From: Chrysogorgia sp. JL179-B06
Taxonomy: Eukaryota; Cnidaria; Anthozoa; Scleralcyonacea; Chrysogorgiidae
Length of the DNA: 64,000 bases
Assembly (NCBI GenBank): GCA_035772405.1
Contig: JAYKKM010000174.1
Location: 637,001 to 701,000 of the forward strand
Direction: 5' to 3'
The notes beneath the pieces are model-generated. The model saw only the letters and a program-made list of their open reading frames with translations, was not told the DNA's origin and ran no database searches. Below are positions 33,718 to 45,932 of this stretch, piece by piece; position 1 is the first letter of the stretch, and each line of letters opens with the position of its first letter. Position numbers and translations under genes: made by a program.

Positions 33718-36700
33718 TTAGCCAGTTTGTCCCATGAGAGATGTAAATTCTACGAATTTTTCAATATCTTCTTCTGAGATTGTCTTGTGGTTATGACTCA
33801 TGGTTTTGAGAAAGTCGTTCAAGGAGACAGAGCGTGGTTGAACCTTGGAGAGTAAAGTATAAAACGAAGAAAGTTAAATAGTTATCGTAGAACCGTTGGT
33901 GTACATTTCCGGGAATTTGCAGAGATACAAATTTAAATTAAGGACATTGGCAACAAAAATTAAGTTTGTCTAATATGAAAGAACTCGTAAAATGATAGAG
34001 TAACAACTTTTACAACTTTTCCGTATTTTACTTCGTTTTTGAAATATTTCAGTTTGTTTGATATGTAAATGAGATAGTATTTGACGTCAGGTGCTGGGTA
34101 GAGAATTTTAACTTACATCTTCAAGTTTGTTCCACAAATATACTTGAAAATGTGCGTATAATAACTCCTCATGACAATGAACGTTGTAAACTTAGCAATC
34201 ACTGAGATATAAGACATTTTTTAATGAGTGAAAATTCTCTACCCTGCACCTGACGTCAGAGACCATCTCATTTACATATCAAACGAACTGAAGTATTTCA
34301 AAAACGAAGTAAAATACCGAAAAGTTGTAAAAGGTGTTAATCATTTTACGATCAGTTCTTTTATATTAGACAAACTTAATTTTTGTTGCCAATGTCCTTT
34401 AAAGAAGTGAAGAAACCCTAGTTTCATCTTACCATTGTTGATGGCATTTCATTAATATCTAATTCCACTGAGCCAGCTTTGTTCTTGCAAGAGGGAATAT
34501 AATGACCATCTGGATAAACACAAACAAGTTATAACGTCAAAAAATGTTATTGTTTTATTTGGAAGAACTTTTAAAATGATAAAGTAACTTCATTTGAAGA
34601 TTTTCATTTCTTCGCATTGCTTTTGAGATATTTAAGTTTGTTTAATTGTTTGATATGCAAATGTCTGGAATTTCGTCACACTTGCATAATGACTTATCAG
34701 AGATATGTGTTATTTACCGGCTGGGAGGTCCGGTAGAGAAATATTATATCTTTGCCTTCATGAAATGAAAACAGAAAAATGTGAATAACATGTGCGCGTG
34801 TTTAGTCCCACAACACCAAACTTCTTGATTTTGAAGGATTGCGTTTGAGAATGAAAGAGATATACAAACTTCTCCGGTATGGCCTGTTTATACGATCCCG
34901 GGATGTCCCGGTTGCCCGAGACGTTTTCATCCCTGGTTTATATGATCTCGGTACACCGGGATGCGTGAAAATGTTGATAATAATTGATAATAATTTCTCA
35001 ATGAAACAAAAAATAATTTTATTCGCATAAAAAGCATCCCAACGAATGTTTTTTTCATTTTTTAACTTTTTGGATATTTTACCGGGTTCAGACGACGTTT
35101 TAAATTTCAATTCACTTCATCCCGGTCGGTCTCCATATAAACACAACTGCGAAAATAACAGTAAATTATATACAAGCCGAGATCCCGGTATACCGGGATC
35201 ATATAAACAGGCTCATGCATGTCAAACGAAATTCCAGACATTTGCATATCAAACAAACTGAAATATTTCAAAAACAAAGCGAAGAAGCAAAAATCTTCAA
35301 ATGAAGTTATTTTATAGGCAATGTAAACCCATATATGAGTTTAAAAATAAGAGAAGAGATAAAAATATTTCGATACTGACCTGTTGGGGAATAACATGAA
35401 TGAAAAACTCTAAAAAGGTGTTGTGTTGTCGAATTCCATCTTACCTGCCGTGATTTCCCAGAAATGCGTGGTTTTAATTTCTCGTAAAGGTTCAAACATG
35501 GCGTCCGAGGCACACGATGCCAGATCACTGCCAGAGAAACCCTCTGTTCTTGTCGCTAAGTTATCCCAATCAGCTTCACTCAACGATGTTATTGTGTCCT
35601 TGACGTGAAGCTGCATCAGTTCTTTTCTTGCTTCCCTGTATAGAAAATGTACGAATGGACTTCGCGCTCGAAATTTTAAACATCCTACAAATTTTTAATT
35701 TTTTTTGAAAAATGACGTATCTTACTTGTCAGGAAGTGGAATGTAAACTCGCTTCTGAAATCTTCTCAAGAACGCACTGTCCAATTCCCAAGGGCAGTTG
35801 GTGGCGCAAAGGAAAAATATTTTCTCGTTTAAAGTCGAATTATCGGCTCCTTCCATCTGAGGAAAATGAAATACAAAAGACATGGGAGCTGGTTGTGGAA
35901 ACAGAATTCGGGAAGAAGGGTTTCTGTAAGGAACTGGCATTAGATTGTGCTGTATAGGGAAAGTTTCTATCATGTAACTCACGGCTTAACCCATTCAAGC
36001 ATGTCAAATGGTCATTAAAACTGAATAATAATAATAATAAATAATAATGGAGGTAAGGCAAACAAATTGTTGATTTTATAATTTTGATAGATTTCTATTT
36101 CATTTGACCTGTTTTAGAAGTTCTGTCTTTATTCTTCTTGTGTGCTCTTCCTCTCTCATACTTCGCTTTCTGCAAATACTGTCTATCTCGTCGATGAATA
36201 TTAACTGGTTTTAAATTTAAATAAGCATTATTAACTCAGGTATGAGAAGTGAAGTAAAACGAGATGAAGTTAAATATGAAGTAAAGTAGAGTGGAGTAGA
36301 GTAGAGCAGAGCAGAGCAGAGTAGAGTAGAGTAGAGTAGAGTAGAGTAGAGTAGAGTAGAGTAGAGTAGAGTAGAGTAGAGTAGAGTAGAGTAGAGTAGA
36401 GTAGAGTAGAGTAGAGAAAAGAAATGAGAAGTGAATATTTAATTCTGCATGGTGAAAAGACTTACCGATTTCCCTTCCCTTTGCCTGGCATGATTAAACA
36501 ACTCTTTTATTAACCTACACAATTAAACATCCTAAAGACATCAAAACTGATCCAACATTAAAACTGATCCAGCATTCCACTTGCGATTTTTTTCGATCGA
36601 AGCCACTCTTTTCTTTCGCATTATGAGCTCGAACTAATTAAAAATCTATTCAGTTTTTGGAACAATAGAATGTCGCTTTTCGGGCAAAAATTCGCAAGTG

Positions 36701-39700
36701 CAAAACATGCTTTACTGTCGTGGAAATATAGAATTAGAGTGCCGAAAAAATCGAGCAAATTAATTTCTTCACATCGACAAGTTTGTTTCATCATGGCTTG
36801 AAGAAGTTCGTCGAACAACTTGCTGCTTTGCATTTCATTGGTTTTTGACTAACCACATCTGGGAATAACCTCGTGTTGAACTCATGTGAGTAGAGTTATT
36901 AGTTGATCTCTCCCGTGCTTCGAGGGTTTTCCTCCGGGGTCTCCGGTTTTCCTCCCTCAGTAAAATCAACACTTAGATCTTAGCTGTGCTCCGTGGTCAG
37001 ACATGGGTCGTATGGTGGCAGCATGCGGCCCTTTGACATACCTTCGACACTCGGCCAGTGTCTGTGTTAATAAGACTTATTATTATCATGAGTGAAAGAC
37101 CAATCAAATGAAAAGTTGGAAGTTGTTCAAGGAACCTCACCAAAGCAACTTGTCATGAACGTGAAACTAGGAAATGAATTCTTCAACTTTTTTGTAAATC
37201 TTCTATTGCTATATATGACTAGTAGTATATATACCGTTCACTTTCTCCAACCCAACTGGAAACGAGATCTGCGCTTGAAACACAGTAAAATGTTGAATCG
37301 ATTTCCGAAGAAACAGCTGCGAAAGTAAAAATAAATTTAAAAAAAATAGACAAACGAATAGCGAAAGAATAAAAATGAAATAATTAACTGAGTGAATGAA
37401 AGAAATGGAATACCTTGGGCTAATCTTGTTTTTCCTGTAAAATGTAGAATATAAAAATGGGATATGTTTCATCATAGTGATTATAACCCGACATTTTCAT
37501 TGAAATTTCAGTGAAACGACACTTATAATTATGTTTTGGAAAACACTCTTGTTATATAAACTATAAAGATGTTGCGTTGCTAGGCAGTGTAAAAATACAA
37601 AGGCTATCAATAGTTTCACTCGCTGACGAAGGGCCTTCGAGGTTCCCCGCTTAGCTTACCCGTTCCAGGTGGACCATACAATAAAATTCTTCTCCATGGC
37701 TTCCGTGCGCCTAGAACAAAGACTGGATTAGGTAATTCCGCAACTGCAGACTAACGATCTCATGATCAACTGACTTGACAATGCTTAGGCCGGTTGCCAT
37801 CGCCGCAATCGTGAAACTAGCAATGATTGCAATCACAAGAAGCACATGAAGCAATTGTATCTTCATGTCGCTGTAAAGTCGATGTAAAGTTTATTCCTAT
37901 AAGACACAACAATTCCAAAAAAACAAAATGACATATATACAAATAGCAAGCTAGCACAAAAAAGAAACCAACCACGGGCAGGTTGTTCGCGCATAACAAA
38001 TATAGGGCAGCCATGCAATTTTGAAAGCATGATGCATGCACAATAAATATATTTATTACTAATTTAAGTAACTATGACTTAATTATGTTTTCATTTTATC
38101 ACAAGAATCGCGCGACGACTGCTTATAGTGCACTACGAAGTTTACAACTTGATGAAAACCTGACTTTATCATGCACAAAATCGATTTACCAACCCGTGAA
38201 AAAGTGTGGATATTGAAGTGGAAGAACAATAGCTTCTCTCAGGGTATTTTTGGCCTGCGTTAGTCCGGCCACATCGGAAAATCGAAGATATCCTTTGCTA
38301 ATGATCGTATCCTCAATCGCCAGTCTTCTACTGCAAGATGTAAAAATATTAAAAGTATATTATTACAATGTATAATGTAATTGTTTTACTTTTACGATCT
38401 CTTTAGATGAGCCTGGCTAACCGGGATCAGACCTGCCAGGTTGGAAAACGTGCATTTGGTCGCGGTTACGGTACTGATACAAACTGATTGCTCCCAGTGG
38501 GAATCGGATAATACTCGCAGCCGATGGCAACTACTCTTGCAGCTCGTTCACGGCTCCGCTCGCAGCTGTTCTCGGCTCTATACTCGCAGCTCCAAACTAG
38601 CTTCTCTCGCTGTTACGCGTAGGCGAAAATAGACACGTTTTCCAACCTGGCAGACCTGGAATTTATCGAAGGTTCAGTCTGAGCTGGTTGAATGTGGTTT
38701 TTCGGGGATTTTAAGAAGCATGATCAAGGGTGGGTTTCGTAGAAAGAAGGGGACAGATGGAAGTGACACGCTCCACGGAATTTGTAAATCTCAGGATATT
38801 TGTACATGTTATTGACTTGTCAAACTCGTCAAAAAGACTACTTGTCAATGCCAACATCTCCCTACATTATTTCAACAAGTTTCGCAGCTGCACGATCAGA
38901 CGGAACAGCAAACTATCCAAACAGCACTAAATAGAATAGAGAACGCTAGAACTTGGCTCATAAGCCCTATGAATCGAGAAGCAGTAAACCAAATGAATAA
39001 AAAACCCTGCAAAAAGATTTCCTTGTCCATGCATAAATATCAATTTGAATCAACTCTTGTTCCTACAGCCAACCTGAACAAATTCTATACTTTTCAAATT
39101 CATTTTGCCTTTTTGGGTGTCTTTTACTGCTATTGTATAAGATCAGGACGAATTAACCCTGAAAAGTATAATCAAACCTTTTATCTTTCGTATCATCCCT
39201 TTCCAAAGAACACTCGTCGTCATCTGAAAGAATTAAACATTGGATCACGATTTGATATTTCGATGAATTCTACTAATTTTGCTTACTTGCATGGCCGACC
39301 ATATATAGCATTAGGAAACATCTGGTTTCATAGATAATTTTAATTCTAGTTCTTGCGATGCTTGTGTAGAAAAGGTAATCATGTATTTGAAACACGAATA
39401 TTGCAAGTGTTTTGAACAGCTTCAAAAACGACTGCATCTGAATAACCATATTTTACCAACTATTTCAGTGAAAAGTGCAGCCGAAAATTACCCATTCGGA
39501 GTCATTGGTCAGGTCAGTTTTCATTTCTCTTTATGTTTTTACTGAATTTACAATCTGACGAAGGGCCTTCACCATAGGCGTAGAAACCGGGGGAGGGGGG
39601 GGGGGGCTGAAGCCCCCCCAACATTTTAAATGGGGGGCTGAGCCCCCCCAAAAATCAGGACAAACATTGCTAAATTTAATGTTGCTCAATTGTATTAGTA

Positions 39701-42700
39701 CGACTATAGAGGCTAGGAGAGAAGCTACTTAAGAGTTAAGGTAATCTAGCTACGGGCTTCAACTACACGAGATTTTACAAACGGGTATAACCTGAAGTGT
39801 TAGCCAACCCCTAAACCCTTGCCACGCGAGTGTTAGATTGATTCCCAGACCCTTCTGTCAGTACTAGGCGCAAAAATGGCGTCACCTGGTAAGAGGCAGC
39901 AGGCAACTCTTGGATTCATTTGAACTATGATCGCTGTAGAATTAGATGAAATAGTTTGCTCAAATTGCTGCAAATTGTCTTTCCGAGCTTCTAGATTTCA
40001 AAAATTTCCGGGGGAGGACCCCCGCACCCCACTAAAAATGCGGTCACTGATTACCTGCTTGTCGACTTCAGCCCTCCCCCCAACTTTAAATCCGTTCCTA
40101 CGCCTCTGCCTTCACTCTATAGACGTTAGACCTCCTTCTCACTATTTCGGCACAGTACACCAACCTTAGTTTGTATTTCTGACGCGAGTTCTTACCTTTA
40201 CCTGATTCAGTTATTTTAACCCCAGATGAAAGCTGTTCATTTTTCTTCATCAGTAACTTCGTGTAATGATGCAACGCATTAGAAACTTGCTCTAACGCTG
40301 CCTAGAAAGTTAAACATAACGATATATATAAGCGTTACCAAAATGGGTTTTTGGTGATTCGGATAGAGCATAAAAAGTTAGTTGATAAGTTCTAGATTAG
40401 TTTTTGCGTTAAACTTTTAGTTTCGGAGATATAAGGGCTCAAAGTCACAATTTGTGAAAAAAAGTAGCGCAGGCCGGGAGACTGGATCCGAGGAACGCGT
40501 TATGTTTCAATACTTATAAAAATATATTACAATTCGAGTAGACAAGGTAACATCGTAAAGACACATCGTTTGGGCATTTTTCAATAAAAACTCTTAAGAT
40601 AGCTGTCTTCTCCTATACAAAAGCCTAGTTGTTGTTGAAGATGGGTTCCTCGTAACGGGTTCCTCGTTAGGATGGGTTCCTCCAAACGTTTACAAAAACT
40701 GCAAAACAGAGCAGCACGTATTATAGCAAATATGCCTAATCAAACTGATCAACAAACTGCCTTAAATGCTTTGGAATGGGAACCTTTACAAACACAGCGT
40801 CTAAAAGCCAAAGCAAAAATGATGTTCAAAGTTCTGAACAATATGGGGCCAAATTCCCTCCATGAGTTATTTACATACAAAGACGAACTGTTTCACTATA
40901 ATCTTCGTGAAAGTCACAGCTCAGTTTGTTTGCCGAATCCACGCACAAACTGCATGAAAAAGAGTTTTATGTTTGACGGAGCTGCGTTATGGAACTCCCT
41001 ACCAGCTGACTTAAGAAAAAGTAAAACACGGTCCTATTTTGAAAGAAAAATCGCGACTCATGTTTTTTAACTACATTTTGTAAAATATAGAAACTATATT
41101 TTTGTAATTTTATATAACTGTATTATATTACTATTTGTTATTAACTGTATTACTATATAATATTTCTTGTATTTTGTGCTATAATTTTACACGCCTATCG
41201 TGGAAATCAGCATTTGCTGACGATATTAGCGTGGTTAAATAAAGTTATTCATTCATTCATCCAGGTCCCTGTGTGTTATTTTGGTGGCGCTACTTTTTTC
41301 CAAAAAATGGCACAATTTGCATGTTTGAGCCGTTATATCTCCGAAACTAAAAGTTTAACACAAAAACTAATCCAGAACTTATTAACTAACTTTTTATGCT
41401 CTATCCGAATCACCAAAAACCCATTTTGGGTTTATAAGCACGTCCGGCTGAAAAACATCCAAAATTGAACCACCTCTTTGTTCTATTGATATCTCTTGAA
41501 ATAACCATAACTGTTGCCGGAAAGCTACACATTTTCTGAAAGCCTAATAAACCGGCTTTTACTAGTGCTTTTAAATTTCCCGGACAAGACACATGTTAAT
41601 ATAAATTAGCATTAATTATCATAAATCAGGTTGAAAAACTTTCATTTTTCTAGGAAAGACCATCTTTCACGCACGAGTAGCATGATGAAAATTTAAAATT
41701 TCGGACACACAAAACGTATTCATTTACATATTAAAAGTGGTAGGGACATATACTTACCAATCTTATTGAATCATGTTCCATAGACAATAAAGCATCAATA
41801 CTTGTGATACACTTTTTGCAGTTTGTGATTAGCTTCATAATGTCTACGTTCTCATTCTTCCTGCATTCTTCTGCAGCATTTTCTATCCTAGGTAGTACGC
41901 ACGGAAGCCGAATTAGACTATATACTCGCTAATTACAGCAATGATATATAAAAGGTATAGGGTAGCGCGTTGCTTCTCACCACTGAGTTCTGAGGGGTTA
42001 AGCCTAATCGCGGGCGGGGTTAATACTTGGATGGGTGACTACTACCTTGTCTGATCCCTGAGCTTGAGACTCGTGTGAGTAGAGTTCTTGAATCTCTCCT
42101 GTGCTTCAAATAGGTGTGCATGTCACGGCACTCGTAGTCAACTCAGCCTTCCATCCTTCTGAGGTCGGTAAAATGAGTACCAGCTTGCTGGGGTAAGTGG
42201 ACATTGTCTAGGATAGGAGTTGCGCACACCCCCTACCTTCGGGTAGTAGCAAAAGAAAAAGGAGCCTACGCGCGCGGGTCACGTTCGGCTGCGTGCCACC
42301 CTACTTACTTACTTATTATAGTGTTATGTGTAGATAGTGTTGAAATGGAGCTAAAGTGATGATACTAAAAGGTTGGTGTGAGGGGCTCTGGAATCAGCGG
42401 GTGTCCGGACACCCGCACTTTCTGGACTGCGGGTGTCCTACATAAATTGATAATTGATGTTGTTGACGCGAAGTACATCTTTCGGTTTTTTATATATAAG
42501 CATTTTACATAATTATTATAAGGTGACGCAAATTTGCACCAGCTCACTATGTTTATGAAGTCAGAAATAAATGTTGTGGAATGGCAACACTTGTTCGTGG
42601 GCTTTATGGGAATGTGAAGGCCCTCTGCAAGGTGTTATACGTATGTTCACCCACCTCCACTGAAGCTAAACGCAACTTCAGTAAGTTACATCGCATAAAG

Positions 42701-44198
42701 TCTTGGCTTTGGAGCACCATGACTGCTCCGAGATTGAATGCGCTGGCTATTTGTCATTCGCATAACGAGTTACTTAACGCGTTAGATATTGTTGCAATTT
42801 GTAAATCATTTGTATGCAACTAGCTGTAACTCCTCTTCACAAATTGTTCAGTATATGTTCAATAATAAAAGTTATTGAAGTTGATGTGATGTTATCTTGT
42901 ATGCTATGTATATATATAGTTATCTATTATATTCTCTGAAGGGCGATTAGGTCTAACGTTTCGAGTGAAGGCCCTTCACTTGTGAGAGTGAAACGGAAAA
43001 CGAAGCCACCCTTCGTAAAACGAAAGGCTTTCGCTCGAACCACGAGACCTAGTCCTATTCACTATAACGACGGCGGAACTTGCTCAAATGTGGTGCGCCA
43101 ACGAACGGGTAGTATCTGAGCAATGGCGCGCGAGATAGCTATTGATTTTTGGATGACTACAAATGCAATTTTAGTGCATGATTTTCGTGAGCCATTTCTT
43201 ATCATAAATTGATGTGTTGATCAATGGTAATTTTCTCACGAGTTTCGCCGTTTTATCCCATAAAATATATGAGACATCAACGAACAAAACTGGATGTTAT
43301 TCACATTCAACACATGGATATATATTTTTTTTAAATTTTACACGGGGGTCCCCAGTAGCGAAGTTGGCCATAGCAACTGGTCATGCTGTGCAAATTTTAA
43401 ACAATTTACACATTCAGATCTTTAGAAATATATTGTTTTCAAAATGTGCAGATGTTTATAAATTAGCATAGCATGACCTGCTAGACTTATATTTTATAAT
43501 ATGTTAATTTACCAATGGCGAATCGTAATAAATAAATAAATAAAAAAACATACATAACCATGGTTTTCGCGAAAAAATTAATTGATGTGTCACAACAACT
43601 TTCAAATTCCCATCCCCCTGTTTGAAAAAGTGTTCAAATGCCCTACTGTAGCAAGAAATTAAACGGGCAAATACCCGACCCCCCATGGCCAAATTATGAA
43701 ACTGGAAGTACAGAAATTCCATTCCAGTTTTTGACAAACCAGTCCTTGATGAAAGCGGAATCTTTCCCTTTAAAAGCTCAACTGCACGATTCTGCCGCCA
43801 TTGTAAAGAAAATTGTACCGCCGTCAAATTCCCCACCCGGCCAAAGGCCCCCTACTCCCGGACACGGCTTGCTTAGAGTCAAACTCCCGGGGGGGCAATG
43901 TTTCGAATTGATCGTACATAAAGACATGCATTAAAAATTAATTAATCATGGTATTAAAATACTCTATTCTCTTGAACTTCTCACGAAATAAAAGAGTAAA
44001 TCCAAACTTATCTAGAAAAACAAGACCAGTTTGTTTCTTACCATAACACGGCTTCTATAAGAGAAAAGCAACATTGACAAAATGGGAGAAATATAAAGGT
44101 GACGGAAAAACATGAAAAAAAGATCAAAACATGCCCAAAAAATTCAAAACATTTACTTTAAATATCAACTCACGTTCATATGTTGCTGTCACAGACAT
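33718..44198 (-). CDS. VPS4-like AAA ATPase, about 14 exons
   Basis: Meiotic-clade AAA ATPases of the VPS4 type pull apart ESCRT-III filaments. Recovered exons: 44198-44174, 44054-44042 (13 nt), 41887-41758, 40301-40196 (or -40202), [one not found], 38330-38194, 37710-37660, 37434-37414 (21 nt), 37316-37235, 36514-36466, 36204-36109, 35856-35726, 35635-35445, 34509-34433, 33843-33718. The first exons give a helical region beginning MSVTATYEQAVLW that may be a divergent MIT domain. The core has GPPGTGKT (Walker A, split over two exons), LIFIDEID (Walker B), CATN (sensor 1) and FLRRF (arginine finger). TRTEGFSGSDL and the C-terminal helix follow VPS4. Phases demand one more exon between 38330 and 40196. 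The protein is diverged enough to be a VPS4 paralogue, so no symbol is given. Confidence 0.85.
33938..34402. mobile_element. Foldback MITE family D, copy 1
   Basis: TTAAGGACATTGGCAAC and GTTGCCAATGTCCTTTAA end the element, and the arms pair throughout. It lies in the last intron of the VPS4-like gene. The second copy is at 47991-48431. Confidence 0.8.
34536..35320. mobile_element. MITE family B copy with a nested GATCCCGG element
   Basis: The family B body (AAAATGATAAAGTAACTTC and its inverse near 35300) is split by a second element at 34882-35212. It lies in an intron of the VPS4-like gene. Confidence 0.7.
34882..35212. mobile_element. Nested foldback MITE with GCCTGTTTATACGATCCCGG ends
   Basis: The right end, CCGGGATCATATAAACAGGC, is the near inverse of the left. 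The body repeats GATCCCGG-type motifs. It interrupts the family B copy. Confidence 0.75.
36283..36416. repeat. (GTAGA)n microsatellite
   Basis: Pure GTAGA pentamers fill most of this intron stretch of the VPS4-like gene. Confidence 0.9.
36868..37085 (+). mobile_element. SINE body, 5S-headed family, head missing
   Basis: It shares GTGAGTAGAGTTATT, CTCTCCCGTGCTTCGAGG and GTTTTCCTCCGG with the copy at 56735. The 5S-like head is not present in this copy. It ends in an ATTATTAT tail. Confidence 0.65.
38431..38656. mobile_element. Foldback MITE with CCAGGTTGGAAAACGTG ends
   Basis: The right end is the inverse CACGTTTTCCAACCTGG. The interior repeats TCGCAGC-rich words. It lies in a VPS4-like intron. 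Confidence 0.75.
38855..39515 (+). pseudogene. Unidentified coding-like fragments
   Basis: Two open stretches look protein-like. The first ends at 39337 and includes QLHDQTEQQTIQTALNRIEN and a hydrophobic middle. The second runs from about 39345 to 39513 (VEKVIMYLKHEYCKCFEQ) to a possible donor at GGTCAG. They lie inside an intron of the VPS4-like gene on the opposite strand. I do not recognise the family; a nested gene or a retrocopy is possible. Confidence 0.3.
39575..40112. mobile_element. GGCGTAG-ended foldback element
   Basis: ATAGGCGTAGAAACCGGGGG at the left pairs loosely with TTCCTACGCCTCTG at the right, and G-run/C-run hairpins follow the left end. It is non-coding. Confidence 0.5.
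40340..41428. mobile_element. Foldback MITE split by a LINE fragment
   Basis: Outer arms 40340-40480 and about 41280-41428 are inverse copies (AATGGGTTTTTGGTGATTCGG and its complement). The LINE piece at 40675-41262 separates them. Confidence 0.75.
40675..41262 (+). pseudogene. 5'-truncated LINE, C-terminal part only
   Basis: The open frame, about 130 residues to 41070, has LQKLQNRAARIIANMP and GAALWNSLPADLRKS. These are tail motifs after the reverse transcriptase in CR1/L2/Jockey elements. A non-coding 3' region ends in an (ATTC)n tail at 41245-41262. Left-end loss is typical of target-primed insertion. Confidence 0.8.
41442..41705. repeat. Dispersed repeat T, end-less copy
   Basis: About 260 bp beginning GTCCGGCTGAAAAACATCC match 49455-49710 in direct orientation. 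The TTAACTCTTTCC end seen there is absent here. Confidence 0.7.
41965..42320 (+). mobile_element. 5S rRNA-headed SINE
   Basis: The head keeps 5S rRNA words (GAGTTCTGA, GGTTAAGCCTAATCGCGGG, TACTTGGATGGGTGAC), which include the internal promoter region. The body and tail (ACTTACTTACTT) follow. It lies in a VPS4-like intron. Confidence 0.75.
42563..42823 (+). pseudogene. hAT transposase C-terminal dimerisation fragment
   Basis: The 80-residue frame reads VCSPTSTEAKRNFSKLHRIK and STMTAPRLNALAICH, the hATC signature (STEAER-S, STM-RLN-LA). Only this C-terminal part survives. A sister fragment is at 47824-47925. Confidence 0.75.
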
Positions 44199-44345
44199 AT
44201 TGCATACAAATTAAAAATAAAAACAGAAATAAAAAGAGATTTTTTCAAAAAAGAACTCTATCGAAGAAAAACATAACTGTAATTATTACGCATGACAAGC
44301 AGGGTGAAAGACGCTGAACAATAAGACCGTGGTTTCAAAAGCAAT
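44199..44345. promoter_or_regulatory. Bidirectional promoter region VPS4-like / MED10
   Basis: 147 bp separate the divergent start codons. No TATA box is evident. Confidence 0.7.
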
Positions 44346-45932
44346 ATGGCGACTTCCAATCAAGATGGCAATCAGGGAATGGATCGATTTGAACTGCTCG
44401 AACAATCTATTGAACAGTTCGTGGAGACGACGAGACAAATTGGGATAATCGTGAGTGATGTTCAGCCTGGCAGTCAAGGCGTTTTGAATCAAAAAATGTG
44501 AGGAAATAATCTGTAAACATAAAGTTTCATTGAATTATTAAATTATGTTTATGACATATTATTATATATACACTGTATATAATTTAGAACTTCCATGGTT
44601 GAGAACATGAAAGAGATTGAAAAGTGCAAGGCACAATTTCAGAATGTTGAAGTCCCTATGGATGTTTTTCCGTAAGTGAAACAATTCACTTTGCTTGCTT
44701 TTATTTTAAATATCTTCAGTAATACTGTATTTGACCGGTTAAGCACCCAGGGTGCATTACATGTAAACTCTATACCGGAGATATGCCGAATACTTCCGAA
44801 GCCACGCCAAGATTATGCAATATAAAAAATAGGGGTCTGGGGAGAGTGATATTCATGCCGAGGCATTTGAAAACTGAGGAAATAACATTCCTTCTTGCAG
44901 CTTAATTTCAAAACACACAAGACCAGGGAGGACGAGGTTGAAAGCAATATTGATATGCCTAAACAAGTAACAATATAAAGCAGAAATCACTTTTTGGCAC
45001 ACACGCCGCTACACCAAGCACTTATAGTTTAACGATCTTACGCCAACACGCCAACCATTTTCGCGAGTCCACACCAGGATCTCTAGCTAGGAGTACAGGT
45101 ACATGGAATGCACACTGGTTAATCACTCCTGTTGGGGCAAGCATCCACCCCACCCAAAAAGTAATTTCACACACCTATTTGATAGCTGCTGGCTTCACTT
45201 CCTTCACACAGCTCCTTGACACATCCATTAATAAGCTGTTTAAAGAGAGTTACAAGCTAAATGGGTGAAATGAATGCAGACAGGTGAGAGGAATGTAAAT
45301 TGTAAATTGTGAACTTCACCAACCAACGTGCCAAAACTTCATCAATTGGATAAGTCACGAATGTGGGAAAAATGCTGAACGGATCTTCATGCAAACTTTC
45401 TTGTCTTTTGGGATATCAAACAAACGTGATGGCACACTATAATGACCTAAGTATCGCACAAGATTCCTTCACTAGATGATAATGGACCTACATGAAGAAG
45501 TTATACACTTATTGTTTGGCAACGAAATACCCTTGACCCTTTGGCATTCACCTTAAATACCCCCTCAATTTAAGAAATGCTATGCAGTTCCTGACACGTA
45601 CAACATACTACTCTAGATCAAAGGTTTACTGTTTTGTTTCAAGGTATATTGACGAAGGGCGGAATCCACAACTGTACACCAAAGATTGTTTAGAGAAAGC
45701 ATTAGTTCAGAATAAAGAAGTAAAAGGAAAAATCGATGCTTACAAGGTATGAAAACTAAGAGAGGAATTGCAAGGTAGTGTAAGGTAGTGTTATGTTGGT
45801 TGATTTACCCTAAATCTGCTGTCTTAATTTTAGAATTTCAAAAGTGAGTTGATGATTGAATTGAGCAAAACATTCCCAAAAGAAATGACCCAGTACAGGA
45901 ACTTTGTTGAAGACAACCAAGGAGATAGGTGA
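44346..45932 (+). CDS. MED10: Mediator subunit 10
   Basis: MED10 is a small middle-module subunit of Mediator, which couples activators to RNA polymerase II. Four exons join in phase: 44346-44497, 44588-44671, 45644-45746 and 45834-45932, giving 145 residues (human protein about 135). Diagnostic stretches are FVETTRQIGIIVSDVQPGSQ, NQKI, YIDEGRNPQLYTKDCLEKAL, NKEVKGKIDAYK and LSKTFPKEMTQYRN. The N-terminus has about ten extra polar residues before the conserved helix. The gene shares its promoter with the VPS4-like ATPase. Confidence 0.93.

Noticed and set aside
37621..37645. Further hammerhead ribozymes at 37621, 39552 and 42955
   Set aside because: The 37621 and 39552 sites keep CTGACGA but lack the GAAAC half. 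The 42955 site has GAAAC but a broken CTGANGA. They are at best decayed copies.
43504..43934. Overlapping ORFs on both strands near 43.5-43.9 kb as a gene
   Set aside because: Proline-rich reading through C/G runs, no splice logic, and no recognisable domain.
45646..45660. TTGACGAAGGGC as a hammerhead fragment
   Set aside because: It is the MED10 exon 3 coding sequence (YIDEGRN); the likeness is chance.
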